Notes: a model not told the origin generated them from the sequence alone. A DNA stretch of 64,000 nt from Gammaproteobacteria bacterium (GCA_029289265.1 JARFTX010000013.1:1-64000); one strand, 5' to 3'; shown: positions 26,381 to 35,095, numbered from the stretch's first letter. Numbers and translations: made by a program.

Positions 26381-26957
26381 CGCCGGCGGGAGACGCGCCG
26401 CCGTGCGATCCGATGCCGTAGCCGGGATTGCGGGCGCGCCGTTCGCCCATGTCGCGCACCAGAAAGCGCACGCCGCGGGCCCAGGTCTCGTCGGTATTGC
26501 CGCGGATGTCCACAGACTTGGTCAGCACAAGCCGGTCCTCGCGCGCGTCGCGGATCACGATGTTGATGTTGAGGATCAGGTTGCTGACCTTCTGCACCCA
26601 GCCCGCCGCGACCAGGTCCACGTCCAGCGCACGGCCCACCTCGGTCAGGCACGGGTCGCAGCGGTAAAGGTACTCGTGGCGGGCGCGCAACCGCTCGAGG
26701 ACGTCGCGCGCCGGCTCGAGCGCGACGACGCGGTAGAGCCCGGCTTCGGCGAGAGCCGTCTGGATCTGGGCGTGGATCATGCCGAGACGCCGCTGCTGGT
26801 CCGCCTCGCGGCTCGGGTCGGGCTCGTTCTCGAGCAGTTCGAAGCCCACGATCGCCAGCGTCGGCGGTTCGGCGCCGCCGGCCGCCTGCGCGGCAAAGGT
26901 CAGGCACGCACCCGCCAGGATGCAGACGGCGATTCGAAGGAGATGGGAGGCAGTCAT
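26364..26957 (-). CDS. DUF3280-type secreted protein
   Basis: This 197-residue protein has a signal peptide (cut near AQAAGG) and the conserved features of the DUF3280 group: LAIVGFELLENE near residue 34, a CDPCLTEVGRAL cysteine pair, WVQKVSNLILNINIVIRDA and DIRGNTDETWARGV. The fold resembles TolB-like domains. The function is unknown, and it recurs in quinoprotein gene clusters. It is the only minus-strand gene in this block; it converges on the SoxYZ gene and diverges from the degenerate metallohydrolase with about 20 bases between starts. Confidence 0.78.
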   Translation of the reverse strand: MTASHLLRIAVCILAGACLTFAAQAAGGAEPPTLAIVGFELLENEPDPSREADQQRRLGMIHAQIQTALAEAGLYRVVALEPARDVLERLRARHEYLYRCDPCLTEVGRALDVDLVAAGWVQKVSNLILNINIVIRDAREDRLVLTKSVDIRGNTDETWARGVRFLVRDMGERRARNPGYGIGSHGGASPAGVSARD

Positions 26958-26978
26958 CGGCGAGGGACTCCGTTGGGG

Positions 26979-27935
26979 GTGTGGTCGTTGTCGGGACGGC
27001 TTTTCGTATCGTTAGCAATATGCGTGCTCGCCTGCTTCGGCACGGTCGCCGCCACCGCGCAGCCGCTTCCGGCGGTCGAGCTTGCCCCCGGCGTGCATGT
27101 AGCCCTGGGTGCCCGCGACGAGGCGGCCGCCGACAACGGCGGCGCGGTCGGCAACATCGGCTTCATCGTCGGTGCAGACGGCACCATCGTCATCAACACC
27201 GGCAGCTCGCGCCAGCACGGCGTCCGCATCCTGGAGGCGGCCGAGGCCCTCGGCGGCAAGCCGGTGGTGCTCGCGATCATTACCCAGCCGCTGCAGGAGT
27301 TCGTAATGGGCGCCGCGGCCTTCGCCGAGCGCGGCATCCCCATCCTCGCTCACGAAGCGGCTGCCCAGCTCATCGTCGAGCGCTGCGAGCGCTGCCTCGC
27401 CAACCTCACCGCGCTGCTCGGCGAGGAAGCGATGCGCGGCACCCGCGTGGTGGCGCCGGACCGGACGGTATCGGGCTCGCTGACCCTCATCGCCGGCGGG
27501 CGGTCCCTGCACCTGATGCACTTCGGCTGGGGGCACACCCCGGGCGACCTCGCCGTGCTCGACCCCGCGAGCGGCGTACTCTTCGCCGGCGCCCTCATCT
27601 CCATCGGACGCATACCGGCGGTGCGCGATGCGCAGCCGACCGGCTGGCTCGATGCGCTCGCCGAACTCGAACGCCTGCCGGTGCAGACCCTTGTGCCCGG
27701 CTACGGCCCGCCGGGCGGTCTCGACGACATCGGCCCGGTGCGCGACTACCTGACCCAACTCGACGCCCGCGTCGGGGCGCTCGTCGACGACGGCGCCGGA
27801 CTGCAGGAGACACTCGCCGCCGCCGAGCTGCCGCAGTTCGCCCACTGGGCGCTCTATCCGGTGATGCACCCGCGCAACGTGCAGCACCGCTACCTGCGCC
27901 TCGAGACCGAGCTCTTCGACCGCGAGCCGCGCTGA
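26979..27935 (+). CDS. Degenerate metallo-beta-lactamase-fold protein (relay metallohydrolase 1-like)
   Basis: This secreted protein of about 318 residues aligns along its length with the neighbouring zinc metallohydrolase but has lost its metal ligands. HTHVHPDH is replaced by ITQPLQEF (near residues 101-108), the bridging Asp in LFLGDLLF is Ala in LFAGALIS, and the His in VPGHGPP is Tyr in VPGYGPP. Only GHTPGDL keeps its His. It is therefore probably a non-catalytic binding protein. The start is uncertain: TTG 26973, GTG 26979 or TTG 26985; AGGGA lies at 26963. It belongs to the PQQ-relay block. Confidence 0.8.
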   Translation: MWSLSGRLFVSLAICVLACFGTVAATAQPLPAVELAPGVHVALGARDEAAADNGGAVGNIGFIVGADGTIVINTGSSRQHGVRILEAAEALGGKPVVLAIITQPLQEFVMGAAAFAERGIPILAHEAAAQLIVERCERCLANLTALLGEEAMRGTRVVAPDRTVSGSLTLIAGGRSLHLMHFGWGHTPGDLAVLDPASGVLFAGALISIGRIPAVRDAQPTGWLDALAELERLPVQTLVPGYGPPGGLDDIGPVRDYLTQLDARVGALVDDGAGLQETLAAAELPQFAHWALYPVMHPRNVQHRYLRLETELFDREPR

Positions 27936-27957
27936 TTGCCGGCAGTTCGTGCGGGCT

Positions 27958-28767
27958 TCAGCCCGGCTTGCCGGTGCGCTTGAGCATGCCGCGCTGCGGG
28001 TCGTAGCCCCAGGCCGCGAGCAGGAAGAAGGCCACCAGGCAGCCGACGACGACGCCGAGCGCCTCGAACGAGATCTGACCATAGAGCGCGAAGCGGATCG
28101 CCTCGACCGCATAGGTGAACGGATTCACCTGGGCGAGGAAATGCACCACGGCCGCACCCGACTCCTCGAGCTTCCACAGCGGATAGAGCGCCGGCGAAAT
28201 AAAGAACATCGGGAAGATCACGAAGTTCATCGTGCCAGCGAAGTTCTCGAGCTGGCGGATGTGCACCGACATCAGCAGGCCGAGCGCGCCCAGCATCATC
28301 CCCGCCAGGACCAGCGCCGGCAGCGCGTAGAGCCAACCGCTCCAGGGGAGCTCGACGCCGAAGAGCGCCGCGATCCCGAGAAAGGCATAGGCCTGCAGCA
28401 CCGACAGCAGGGTGCCGGCGAGCAGCTTGGCGAAGAGCAGGTACCAGCGCGGCAAGGGCGCCGTCAGCAGCAGGCGCATCACGCCCATCTCGCGGTCGTA
28501 GACCATCGCGAGCGAGGACTGCATGCCGTTGAAGAGCAGCACCATGCCGAGCAGCCCCGGCACGATGTAGACCTGGTACGGGATGTAAGTCTCGTAGGGC
28601 GGGATGATCGATATCCCGAACACGTTCTGGAAGCCCGCGGCGAAGACCACCAGCCAGAGCATCGGCCGCACCAGCGCCGAGGCGAAGCGCCCGCCCTGGC
28701 GGACGAATTTCGCGACCTCGCGGCTGGTGACGGCCTGCAGTGCGAGCAAGGCGTGGCTCAGGCGCAT
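27958..28767 (-). CDS. ABC-2 type permease of the PQQ-associated (Lut-like) transporter
   Basis: This 269-residue membrane protein has about six hydrophobic segments, for example MLWLVVFAAGFQNVF, VYIVPGLLGMVLLF and FVIFPMFFISPALYPLW. It carries the ABC-2 signature around PLPRWYLLFAKLLAG. It belongs to the permease family found with PQQ alcohol dehydrogenases and, in Methylorubrum, in the lanthanide-uptake (lut) cluster. Its ATPase is encoded at 31366-32133 in the same operon, separated by the propeller and binding-protein genes. The start at 28767 follows GGGGGC. The direction of transport is not settled for this family. Confidence 0.88.
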   Translation of the reverse strand: MRLSHALLALQAVTSREVAKFVRQGGRFASALVRPMLWLVVFAAGFQNVFGISIIPPYETYIPYQVYIVPGLLGMVLLFNGMQSSLAMVYDREMGVMRLLLTAPLPRWYLLFAKLLAGTLLSVLQAYAFLGIAALFGVELPWSGWLYALPALVLAGMMLGALGLLMSVHIRQLENFAGTMNFVIFPMFFISPALYPLWKLEESGAAVVHFLAQVNPFTYAVEAIRFALYGQISFEALGVVVGCLVAFFLLAAWGYDPQRGMLKRTGKPG

Positions 28768-28891
28768 GAACGCCCCCTGCCCGCGATGCGAACTTCCGCA
28801 CCGTCCGACACCCTTCGTGGCTGGCGCCACGCCGATAAAGCTGCCGTCCCCGGCACCTCCACGCTCCGTCCGCCACCGCACCCGATCGGCC

Positions 28892-30094
28892 TCATCGCGT
28901 CGCTCCGTCGAAGCTGCAGCGGCTGTCGCGGCGATCGAAGCCGATGGTGTCGAGATTGTTGGTCTGGTGCAGGAAGCCCTGCAGCGGCGCGCGCTCGATC
29001 ACCGCGTTGTGGGTCGCGAGCAGCATGGGCTGGCGCAGCTGCTTGTCCCACGGCCGGAAACTCAGTCGGTTGCCCTTGAAGCCGTCGATGATGATCTCCT
29101 CGCCGGTGAGGTAGGCGAGGAGATCGTCGAAGCTGGCGTTCTCGGTGCGCAGCACCGCCTCGACCACCGCCTTCACGGCGATCCATGCCGCCCAGTCGAC
29201 GTCGGCCATCTTGCGCTTGGCCTGGCGCTCCACGCGGTTGCTGAGCTGCGGCGCGCCGTGGCGGTCCCACGACCAATGCCAGGCCGCGGCAACCAAACCC
29301 TCGGCGCCGACCACGGGTCGCGGCCGCACGCTGCGGTAGGGCACGCCGCGCGCGAACTCGCCGTCGCTGTCGGCGACGAACACGACGTCGTAATCCGGTC
29401 CGGCCGTGAGCAGCGCGACGTTGCCCTGGTCGCGCAGGCGCGGGTCGTTGCTCAGCACGAACTCGCGCTTGGCGACGACGCGCAGGCCGAAGCGACGCGC
29501 GGAGTTCTCGAAGGCGGCGGCGATCAACTTGTCGTCGGCGAGCGGGCCTTCGAGCAGCAGCACCGTGCGCCATTTCTTCGACACCACGTACTGCACCAGC
29601 GCATCGGCCTGCATCGCGTGGTTGGGCAGGGTGTGAAGCAGATGGGGCTGGCAGGCCTCCTGGCGCAGCGCGTCGTCCGGTGCCGAGACGTTGAACAGCA
29701 CCAGCGGCTTGCCGCGCGTCGCGCGGGCGACCTCGGCGACCATCCCGCCCGGCGCATCGAGCAGGAAGTAGCGCACGCCTTCGGCGTGCAGCGCCTCGAT
29801 GCGCCCCACCATCGCCGCCGCGTCGGCGGCCGTCGCGCGCTCGAGCGCGAAGGCGACGCCCAACGCCTGGCCGACGAAGCGCGCCTCGCGCAGCGCCACC
29901 TCGGCACCGGCGAACGGCGCGCCGAAGGGCTGGGCGAGGTTGCGGTACTGAAGCCGGCGCTCGTCGTAGCGCGCGTCCTTGTCGAGCCCGACGTAAGCGA
30001 AGCGGATCGTCTCGGCGCCGGCCGGCAGCGCGAACGCCAGCACGGCGACGAGCAGCAGCCTGCACACGAGGCGCAGGGACAGGCGGGTCGGCAT
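28892..30094 (-). CDS. Substrate-binding protein of the PQQ-associated ABC system (LutA-like)
   Basis: The 400-residue secreted protein has a leader ending LPAGA-ETIRFAYVG and a two-lobe, branched-chain-type periplasmic binding fold. It matches the family annotated as substrate-binding protein of PQQ alcohol dehydrogenase ABC systems, which includes LutA of the lanthanide-uptake cluster. Features include LFNVSAPDDALRQEAC, HLLHTLPNHAMQADAL and a C-terminal HQTNNLDTIGFDRRDS. It starts 30 bases after the propeller gene stop; the start at 30094 is supported by GGAG, and 30109 is the longest option. Ligand unknown; lanthanide or lanthanophore binding is an inference. Confidence 0.87.
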   Translation of the reverse strand: MPTRLSLRLVCRLLLVAVLAFALPAGAETIRFAYVGLDKDARYDERRLQYRNLAQPFGAPFAGAEVALREARFVGQALGVAFALERATAADAAAMVGRIEALHAEGVRYFLLDAPGGMVAEVARATRGKPLVLFNVSAPDDALRQEACQPHLLHTLPNHAMQADALVQYVVSKKWRTVLLLEGPLADDKLIAAAFENSARRFGLRVVAKREFVLSNDPRLRDQGNVALLTAGPDYDVVFVADSDGEFARGVPYRSVRPRPVVGAEGLVAAAWHWSWDRHGAPQLSNRVERQAKRKMADVDWAAWIAVKAVVEAVLRTENASFDDLLAYLTGEEIIIDGFKGNRLSFRPWDKQLRQPMLLATHNAVIERAPLQGFLHQTNNLDTIGFDRRDSRCSFDGATR

Positions 30095-30123
30095 TGCACT
30101 CATCTCCATCGGCCGCGGGGCGA

Positions 30124-31110
30124 TCAGTCGTCGATGACGACCGTGTGCGGAACGCGCCCGACCGGGACCGAGCGCAGCACGCGGTTCGTGCGCGTATCGA
30201 CGATGGAGACGTCGTCCGACAGGCCGTTGGCGATGAAGAGCAGGCTCTCGTCGCCGTTAAGCGCCGCGCCCCAGGCGCGGGACCCGACCAGCACGAAGTC
30301 GCGCACGGCGCGGCTCGCGACGTCCACCACCGCGAAGTGGTTGGCGCGGCCCAGCGTCACGTAGGCGGTCTTGCCGTCGCGCGTCATCGTGATGCCCACC
30401 GGCGTCACCTCCTCGGCGCGAAAGCCGCGCGGCTCGAAGGCGACGGTGCCCTTCACCTCGTGCGTGCGGCCGTCGAGGATGGTGACGGTGCCGCCCAGCT
30501 CGTTGGTGACCCAAACCTCGGCCCCGTCCGGCGTCGCGGCGAAGCGGCGCGGCCGGTTGCCGACGACGACGTTGGCGACGATCTCGTGCGTCGCGGTGTC
30601 GATCACGTGCACCATGTTCGCGACTTCCGAGGTCACATACAGGAACCTGCCGTCGGGGCTGACGAGGATGCCCTCGGGCTCCTCGCCGACCTCGATGGTC
30701 GTGACGAGCTCGCCGCTCGCGACGTCGATCACGCTCACCATCGCGTCGTCCTCGTTCGATACGTAGACCCGCGTGCCGTCCTTGCTGAAGTCGAACATCT
30801 CGGGGTCGTCGCCGACCTCGAAGCTGCGCACCACCTCGAGCTTGGCAAGATCGATCACGTCGATGCGCTCGTCGTTGCTGGCGATCACGAAGAGCTCGCT
30901 GCGGTCGGGCGTGAGCTTCATGTCGCGCGGACGCTCGCCGGTGGGGATCACCTTGATTACCGCGTGGGTCTTGCCGTCGAGCACCGTCACGGCGTTGTCG
31001 TTCTCGCTGCTGACGAAGATGTGGCCGGTTCCCCGCGCCAGCGTGGCGCCGCTGCCCAAGGCGAGCGCGAGGGCGATGGCAAGGCCTGTGCAGAGTCGTT
31101 TCAGGGTCAT
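30124..31110 (-). CDS. PQQ-associated YVTN-type beta-propeller protein
   Basis: The 328-residue secreted protein has a signal peptide (MTLKRLCTGLAIALALALG) and seven YVTN-like repeats of about 42 residues, with steps such as VFVSSENDNAVTVLD, LFVIASNDERIDVID, VYVSNEDDAMVSVID and LYVTSEVANMVHVID. This family is tied to PQQ-dependent alcohol use and to lut clusters. It is not an enzyme by any motif I see. GGAGA lies upstream. The repeat element at 31261-31360 separates it from the ATPase gene of the same operon. Confidence 0.9.
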   Translation of the reverse strand: MTLKRLCTGLAIALALALGSGATLARGTGHIFVSSENDNAVTVLDGKTHAVIKVIPTGERPRDMKLTPDRSELFVIASNDERIDVIDLAKLEVVRSFEVGDDPEMFDFSKDGTRVYVSNEDDAMVSVIDVASGELVTTIEVGEEPEGILVSPDGRFLYVTSEVANMVHVIDTATHEIVANVVVGNRPRRFAATPDGAEVWVTNELGGTVTILDGRTHEVKGTVAFEPRGFRAEEVTPVGITMTRDGKTAYVTLGRANHFAVVDVASRAVRDFVLVGSRAWGAALNGDESLLFIANGLSDDVSIVDTRTNRVLRSVPVGRVPHTVVIDD

Positions 31111-31260
31111 GTCGTCGGTCTCCTTGTGGTCGAGTCGTTGTCGTTTGTTTGATTTCCGCTACATCTTCCGTACCGCCGGGCGCCGGTCGGGCGTACGGCT
31201 GGGCCCGCGAGGCCGCTGCGGGCGATGCGCCCCACCCGCTCAAGCCGGCACATCGACACT

Positions 31261-31360
31261 CCCTCCCCTTCAAGGGGAGGGCTGGGGTGGGGATGGGTGG
31301 ACTCCAAAGTGCCCGCCATAAACCCATCCCCATCCTGTCCTTCCCCTTGAAGGGGAAGGA
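31261..31360. repeat. Inverted-repeat element (CTCCCCTTCAAGGGGAG family)
   Basis: Two arms (31261-31298 and 31322-31360) are near-complementary: the outer palindromes CCCTCCCCTTCAAGGGGAGG and TTCCCCTTGAAGGGGAA, and inner GGGGATGGGT against ACCCATCCCC. Similar short elements are scattered in many high-GC proteobacterial genomes. Here it lies inside an operon, between the ATPase gene and the propeller gene. It may fold as a processing or partial-termination hairpin. The remaining part of the 255-base gap shows nothing coding. Confidence 0.75.
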
Positions 31361-31365
31361 ACCTG

Positions 31366-32133
31366 CTAATCACTTCCGCGAACGACCGCCTCCGCGCCGC
31401 CCGTCATCGCCAGGAACGCTTCGGCGAGCGTCCCCGTGCCGGCCTGCGCCACCAGCGCCGCGGGCGTGCCCTCGGCGAGGATCTTGCCCTGGTGCAGCAC
31501 GATGACGCGGTCGGCCGCCTCGGCCTCGTCGACCAGGTGCGTCGCCCACAGCACGCCGACGCCGTCCTCGCGCAAGGCCAGCACCTGGTCGAGCAACTGC
31601 CGCCGCGAGGCCGGGTCGAGCCCGACGGTGGCCTCGTCCATCAGCAGCACGCGGGGCCGGTGCAGCAGCGCCCGGGCGAGCTCGACCTTGCGGCGGTTGC
31701 CGCCGGAGAGTTCGCGCACCTTGTCGCCGGCGCGCTCGGCGAGCCCCAGCTGCGCCAGCGCCTCGGCGATGCGCGCCGTCGCGTCGCGTCCGGCCATGCC
31801 GTGCAGCCGGGCGTGGAAGCGCAGGTTCGCCTCGACGCTGAGGTCCAGATCCAGTGTGGCCTGCTGGAACACCACGCCGATGCCGGCGAGCGCCGTGATC
31901 GCGTCGCGGCGGATGTCGCAGCCGCAGACCTCGACGCGGCCCCGGTCGGCGTTGAACAGCCCGGTCAGGAGCTGGAACAGCGTGCTCTTGCCCGCACCGT
32001 TGGGGCCGAGCAGCGCGACGAACTCGCCGCGCCCGACCGCGAGGCTCACGCCCTTGAGCGCCTTGCGGGGCCCATAGGACTTCTCCGCGGCCTCGACCCG
32101 CAGGACGGCAGCCACGGTGGTTTCAGCGCCCAT
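31366..32133 (-). CDS. ABC ATPase of the PQQ-associated (Lut-like) transporter
   Basis: The 255-residue ATPase has Walker A GPNGAGKST, signature LSGGNRRKVELARALL, Walker B VLLMDEATVGLD and the switch His in LWATHLVDEAE. It is of the CcmA/daunorubicin-type branch that pairs with ABC-2 permeases, so its partner should be the permease at 27958-28767. It is the LutE-like member of the set. The start at MGAETT overlaps the end of the preceding importer-type ATPase by 11 bases, so the two transporter sets are coupled. Confidence 0.9.
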   Translation of the reverse strand: MGAETTVAAVLRVEAAEKSYGPRKALKGVSLAVGRGEFVALLGPNGAGKSTLFQLLTGLFNADRGRVEVCGCDIRRDAITALAGIGVVFQQATLDLDLSVEANLRFHARLHGMAGRDATARIAEALAQLGLAERAGDKVRELSGGNRRKVELARALLHRPRVLLMDEATVGLDPASRRQLLDQVLALREDGVGVLWATHLVDEAEAADRVIVLHQGKILAEGTPAALVAQAGTGTLAEAFLAMTGGAEAVVRGSD

Positions 32134-32917
32134 CGCCGCCTCCTTCGATGTCCTCGGCGCTCGCCGCCAGCCCGGCAAGAATCTCCGGGTAGCGGGTCAT
32201 CAGCTCGGCGTACAGCGTCGACACGGCCTCGTCGTCGTGCGCGCGCGGTCGCGGCAGGCCGACCGGCAGGTCGAGCACGACCCGCCCGGGCGAGCCGGAC
32301 AGAAAGCACACACGGTCGCCGAGGGCGAGCGCCTCGCGCAAGTCGTGGGTGACGAACAAGACGGTCGCGCCGCGGCGCTGCCACAGCTCGACCAGCATCG
32401 TGCGCAGGCGGTTGGCGGTCGGTGCATCGAGCGACACAAAGGGCTCGTCCATCAGCAGCAAGCCCGGGTCGATCGAGAACGCGCGGGCGAGCGCCACGCG
32501 CCGCTGCATGCCGCCCGAGAGCCGCCCGGGATACGCGTCGAGCACGTCGCCCAGCTCCATCGCCTCGAGCAGCGCGCGCGCGTGCGGCCGCGCCGCTTCG
32601 GGGTCGGGCGCGACCAGCAGCACGTTGTCGAGCACGGTGAGCCACGGCATCAGCCGCGGCTCCTGAAACATGAAGCCGACCCCAGCCGAAGGCGGCTTGC
32701 CGTCGAGCAGCACGCGGCCGTCGACGTCGGCATCGAGGCCGCCGACGACGTTGAGCAGCGTCGTCTTGCCGCAGCCCGATGGCCCCACCACGCAGACGAA
32801 CTCGCCGCCCCCGATGCTCAGGCGCAAGTCGGCGAGCGCGAGGTGCGGCCGGCCGCCGCGGTCCGGGTAGCGCTTGCGCGCGATGTCGATCTCGAGCATT
32901 TCGGTCGGGCCCGTCAT
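32123..32917 (-). CDS. ABC ATPase, nitrate/sulfonate/taurine importer type
   Basis: The 264-residue ATPase has Walker A GPSGCGKTT, signature LSGGMQRRVALARA, Walker B LLLMDEPFVSLD and the switch FVTHDLREA. The family energises importers for nitrate, taurine, aliphatic sulfonates or thiamin precursors. Its permease (32922-33755) and binding protein (33752-34753) are directly upstream. The substrate cannot be told from sequence. Five bases separate it from the permease stop. Confidence 0.9.
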   Translation of the reverse strand: MTGPTEMLEIDIARKRYPDRGGRPHLALADLRLSIGGGEFVCVVGPSGCGKTTLLNVVGGLDADVDGRVLLDGKPPSAGVGFMFQEPRLMPWLTVLDNVLLVAPDPEAARPHARALLEAMELGDVLDAYPGRLSGGMQRRVALARAFSIDPGLLLMDEPFVSLDAPTANRLRTMLVELWQRRGATVLFVTHDLREALALGDRVCFLSGSPGRVVLDLPVGLPRPRAHDDEAVSTLYAELMTRYPEILAGLAASAEDIEGGGDGR

Positions 32918-32921
32918 CCGT

Positions 32922-33755
32922 TCAGCCCCGCCATCCGGTCAGCCGGCGCTCGAGCGGACGCATCAGCAGCGCCTCGACCAGCAGCACGACGGCGGCAAAC
33001 ACCAGGGTGTACGCGAGGATGCCGGAGATGTCGAAGAACTGGAAGAAGACGTTGAGCTGGAAGCCGACGCCGTTGCTGCGGCCGAGCAATTCCACCACCA
33101 GCACGATCTTCCAGATCAGCGACAGGCCCGAGCGCGCAGCCGCCATCAGATAGGGCACGAGCTGCGGCAGATACACGCGCGTGAAGGTGCGCCAGCGCGA
33201 CAGCCGGTAGGCGCGCGCGACCTGCATGAGCCTGGGGTCGATCGCGCGCGCGCCCTCGCGCACCATCACGACCACAGTCGGGATCTTGTTGATCGCCACC
33301 GCGACGATCGCCGCGACATCGGTCAGCCCGAACCACACGTAGCACAGGATGATGGTGACGAGCGCCGGGATGTTGAGCCCGAGCACGAGCCACGCATCGA
33401 GAAAGAGGTCGACCCTGCGCCAGCGCCCCATGGCGATGCCGATGGCCGTGCCGATCGCCATCGCGAGCAGGAAACTGACCACGACGCGCCCCAGTGTGAT
33501 CGTCAGATGCTGCGGCAGCACGAGCGAGGCGGTCTCCTCCGCCACGCGGACGAACACCGCTGCCGGCGAGGGCAGCAGCGAGCTGTCGAGGATTGCCGCG
33601 AGGATCTGCCACAGCAGGACGAAGGCGAGGAGCGAGGCGAGACGCAGGCTCACATCGGCCCCGGGCACCCAGGGTCGCGTCGCCTTCCCGCCCTTGCGCA
33701 GACCCGGCAGCGACAACGCGGCAACCGGCTCGGAGCGGTTCTGCGGCCTCTTCAC
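32922..33755 (-). CDS. ABC importer permease, nitrate/sulfonate/taurine type
   Basis: The 277-residue membrane protein of the BPD-type permease family has five to six hydrophobic segments and the ATPase-contact loop near ARAYRLSRWRTFTRVYLP. The GTG start at 33755 overlaps the stop of the binding-protein gene (GTGA). The N-terminal 40 residues are polar before the first membrane segment LRLASLLAFVLLWQIL. It is the middle gene of a three-gene importer placed upstream of the PQQ/Lut-like genes. Confidence 0.88.
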   Translation of the reverse strand: MKRPQNRSEPVAALSLPGLRKGGKATRPWVPGADVSLRLASLLAFVLLWQILAAILDSSLLPSPAAVFVRVAEETASLVLPQHLTITLGRVVVSFLLAMAIGTAIGIAMGRWRRVDLFLDAWLVLGLNIPALVTIILCYVWFGLTDVAAIVAVAINKIPTVVVMVREGARAIDPRLMQVARAYRLSRWRTFTRVYLPQLVPYLMAAARSGLSLIWKIVLVVELLGRSNGVGFQLNVFFQFFDISGILAYTLVFAAVVLLVEALLMRPLERRLTGWRG

Positions 33756-34753
33756 CGATATGCACCCGTAGTCCAGAAGGTGCCCGGCGCGAGCGCGTCG
33801 GACCGGCCGACCAGTGCGGGGCCGCCCTCGGCCGCGAGAATCGCGTACACCTGACGCGCCACCGCCTCGGCGCTCGCCGTATCGTGGGAGGGACCCGGGA
33901 TCCCGGCGCGGAATCCATCGCGCAAGGCCTCGAAGGTCGCCTCGTCCTCGACCCGCATCGACGGTCGCAGCGCCTCCCAGACCGCGTCGGATTCGAGCAT
34001 GCGCTGCTTGGCGGCGGCGGAAGCGCGAAGGAAGCCGTCGATCGCGGCGCGATTCGAACCCGCCCAGCCCTCGCGGAAGACCCAGCCGATCATGGGCATG
34101 CTGCCGGTCACGCCGAGTTCCTCCAGCATCTCGTCGAGCGTCAGCAGCGGCTCCATCCCGGCCGCGCGCAGGCGCGCGTTGAAGTGCCAGAAATTGAGCA
34201 CCGCCGGCAGCTCGCCGCGCAGCATCAGCTGGTTGAGCAACGGCGGGGCGGCGAAATCGGTGCGGACGAACTGCGCGGCATCCTCGCCGGCCATGCGCCG
34301 CGAGTAGGCGCGGAGCAGCAGCCAGCTCTTGTCGAGCGCGCCGCCGGCGATGCCCAGGCGCTTGCCGCGCAGGTCGGCCCACTTCGTGGCGCCCGCGTCG
34401 GGTCGCACCATCACGCCACCGACCGCCAGCGAATAAGGCGCAAACACGAAGTCGCGCCCTTCGCTGCGCTGGCGCGACACCCAGATCCAGTCGTTGACGA
34501 TGACATCCACCGCGCCGCCGAGGAGCGCCACGTTGGCCGCGTCGTTGAGCGCCATCGGCACGACGACGAGCTTGACGCCTTCGCGCTCGGCGAGCCCCTC
34601 GCGCTGCATGACTTCGAGCTCCCAGCTGACGGTGCCGTATTGCAGCACCCCCACGCGCACCGTCGTCGTCTCCGCGGCAGACGCCGACGGCGCAAGGCTG
34701 GCCCAAAGCACGAGCCATCCGAGCAGCCGGAAGGCCTTATCGAACACCCTCAT
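33752..34753 (-). CDS. ABC importer substrate-binding protein (NMT1/SsuA-like)
   Basis: The 333-residue secreted protein has signal peptide MRVFDKAFRLLGWLVLWASL cut after SASA. The SsuA/NMT1-like fold shows VRVGVLQYGTVSWELEVMQ at the start, VDVIVNDWIWVSRQRSEG and a hinge near KRLGIAGGALDKSWLL. The related importers take up sulfonates, nitrate or organic C/N sources. The gene leads a seven-gene minus-strand operon (down to 27958) and has a sigma54-like promoter about 80 bases upstream, so the whole operon may be part of the methanol regulon. Confidence 0.87.
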   Translation of the reverse strand: MRVFDKAFRLLGWLVLWASLAPSASAAETTTVRVGVLQYGTVSWELEVMQREGLAEREGVKLVVVPMALNDAANVALLGGAVDVIVNDWIWVSRQRSEGRDFVFAPYSLAVGGVMVRPDAGATKWADLRGKRLGIAGGALDKSWLLLRAYSRRMAGEDAAQFVRTDFAAPPLLNQLMLRGELPAVLNFWHFNARLRAAGMEPLLTLDEMLEELGVTGSMPMIGWVFREGWAGSNRAAIDGFLRASAAAKQRMLESDAVWEALRPSMRVEDEATFEALRDGFRAGIPGPSHDTASAEAVARQVYAILAAEGGPALVGRSDALAPGTFWTTGAYR

Positions 34754-34831
34754 CTGTCACCCTCGCCCAAGGCACCCACCCGCCGCACAGGCCGGGCCGC
34801 TCCTCGAATTCTTGTAATAGTGTCCATCAAA

Positions 34832-34846
34832 GCAGTCTTTGTGCCA
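34832..34846 (-). promoter_or_regulatory. Sigma54-like promoter of the ABC transporter operon
   Basis: On the minus strand TGGCACA-AAGA-CTGC keeps the essential GG and GC at the -24/-12 spacing, with one departure (C for T) in the -12 half. The predicted start near 34820 lies about 65 bases before the first gene. Further upstream at 34963-34976 is the inverted repeat GGAGCA-AG-TGCTCC, a possible regulator site. Nothing else is seen in 34754-35095. Confidence 0.6.
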
Positions 34847-35095
34847 CCGGGCAAGTCCCAAAGGCACTCGCGGCGCGGTTTCGCCTCGATCCGGGCGATC
34901 CGGGGCTTCGCCTGCCATCGCGGACGAGGCCTGCCGGTTGCAGTGCCCGGCTGTTTCACATGGGAGCAAGTGCTCCATCCTGACACAGACGCCGCGACGG
35001 CACCGGCGGACGAGCTGCGGCCCCGAAACGGGCAGCCCACGGCATGAATCGTGCATCGGATGCGGCGGGCCTTTTTCAGGACGGCGCACGCAACC

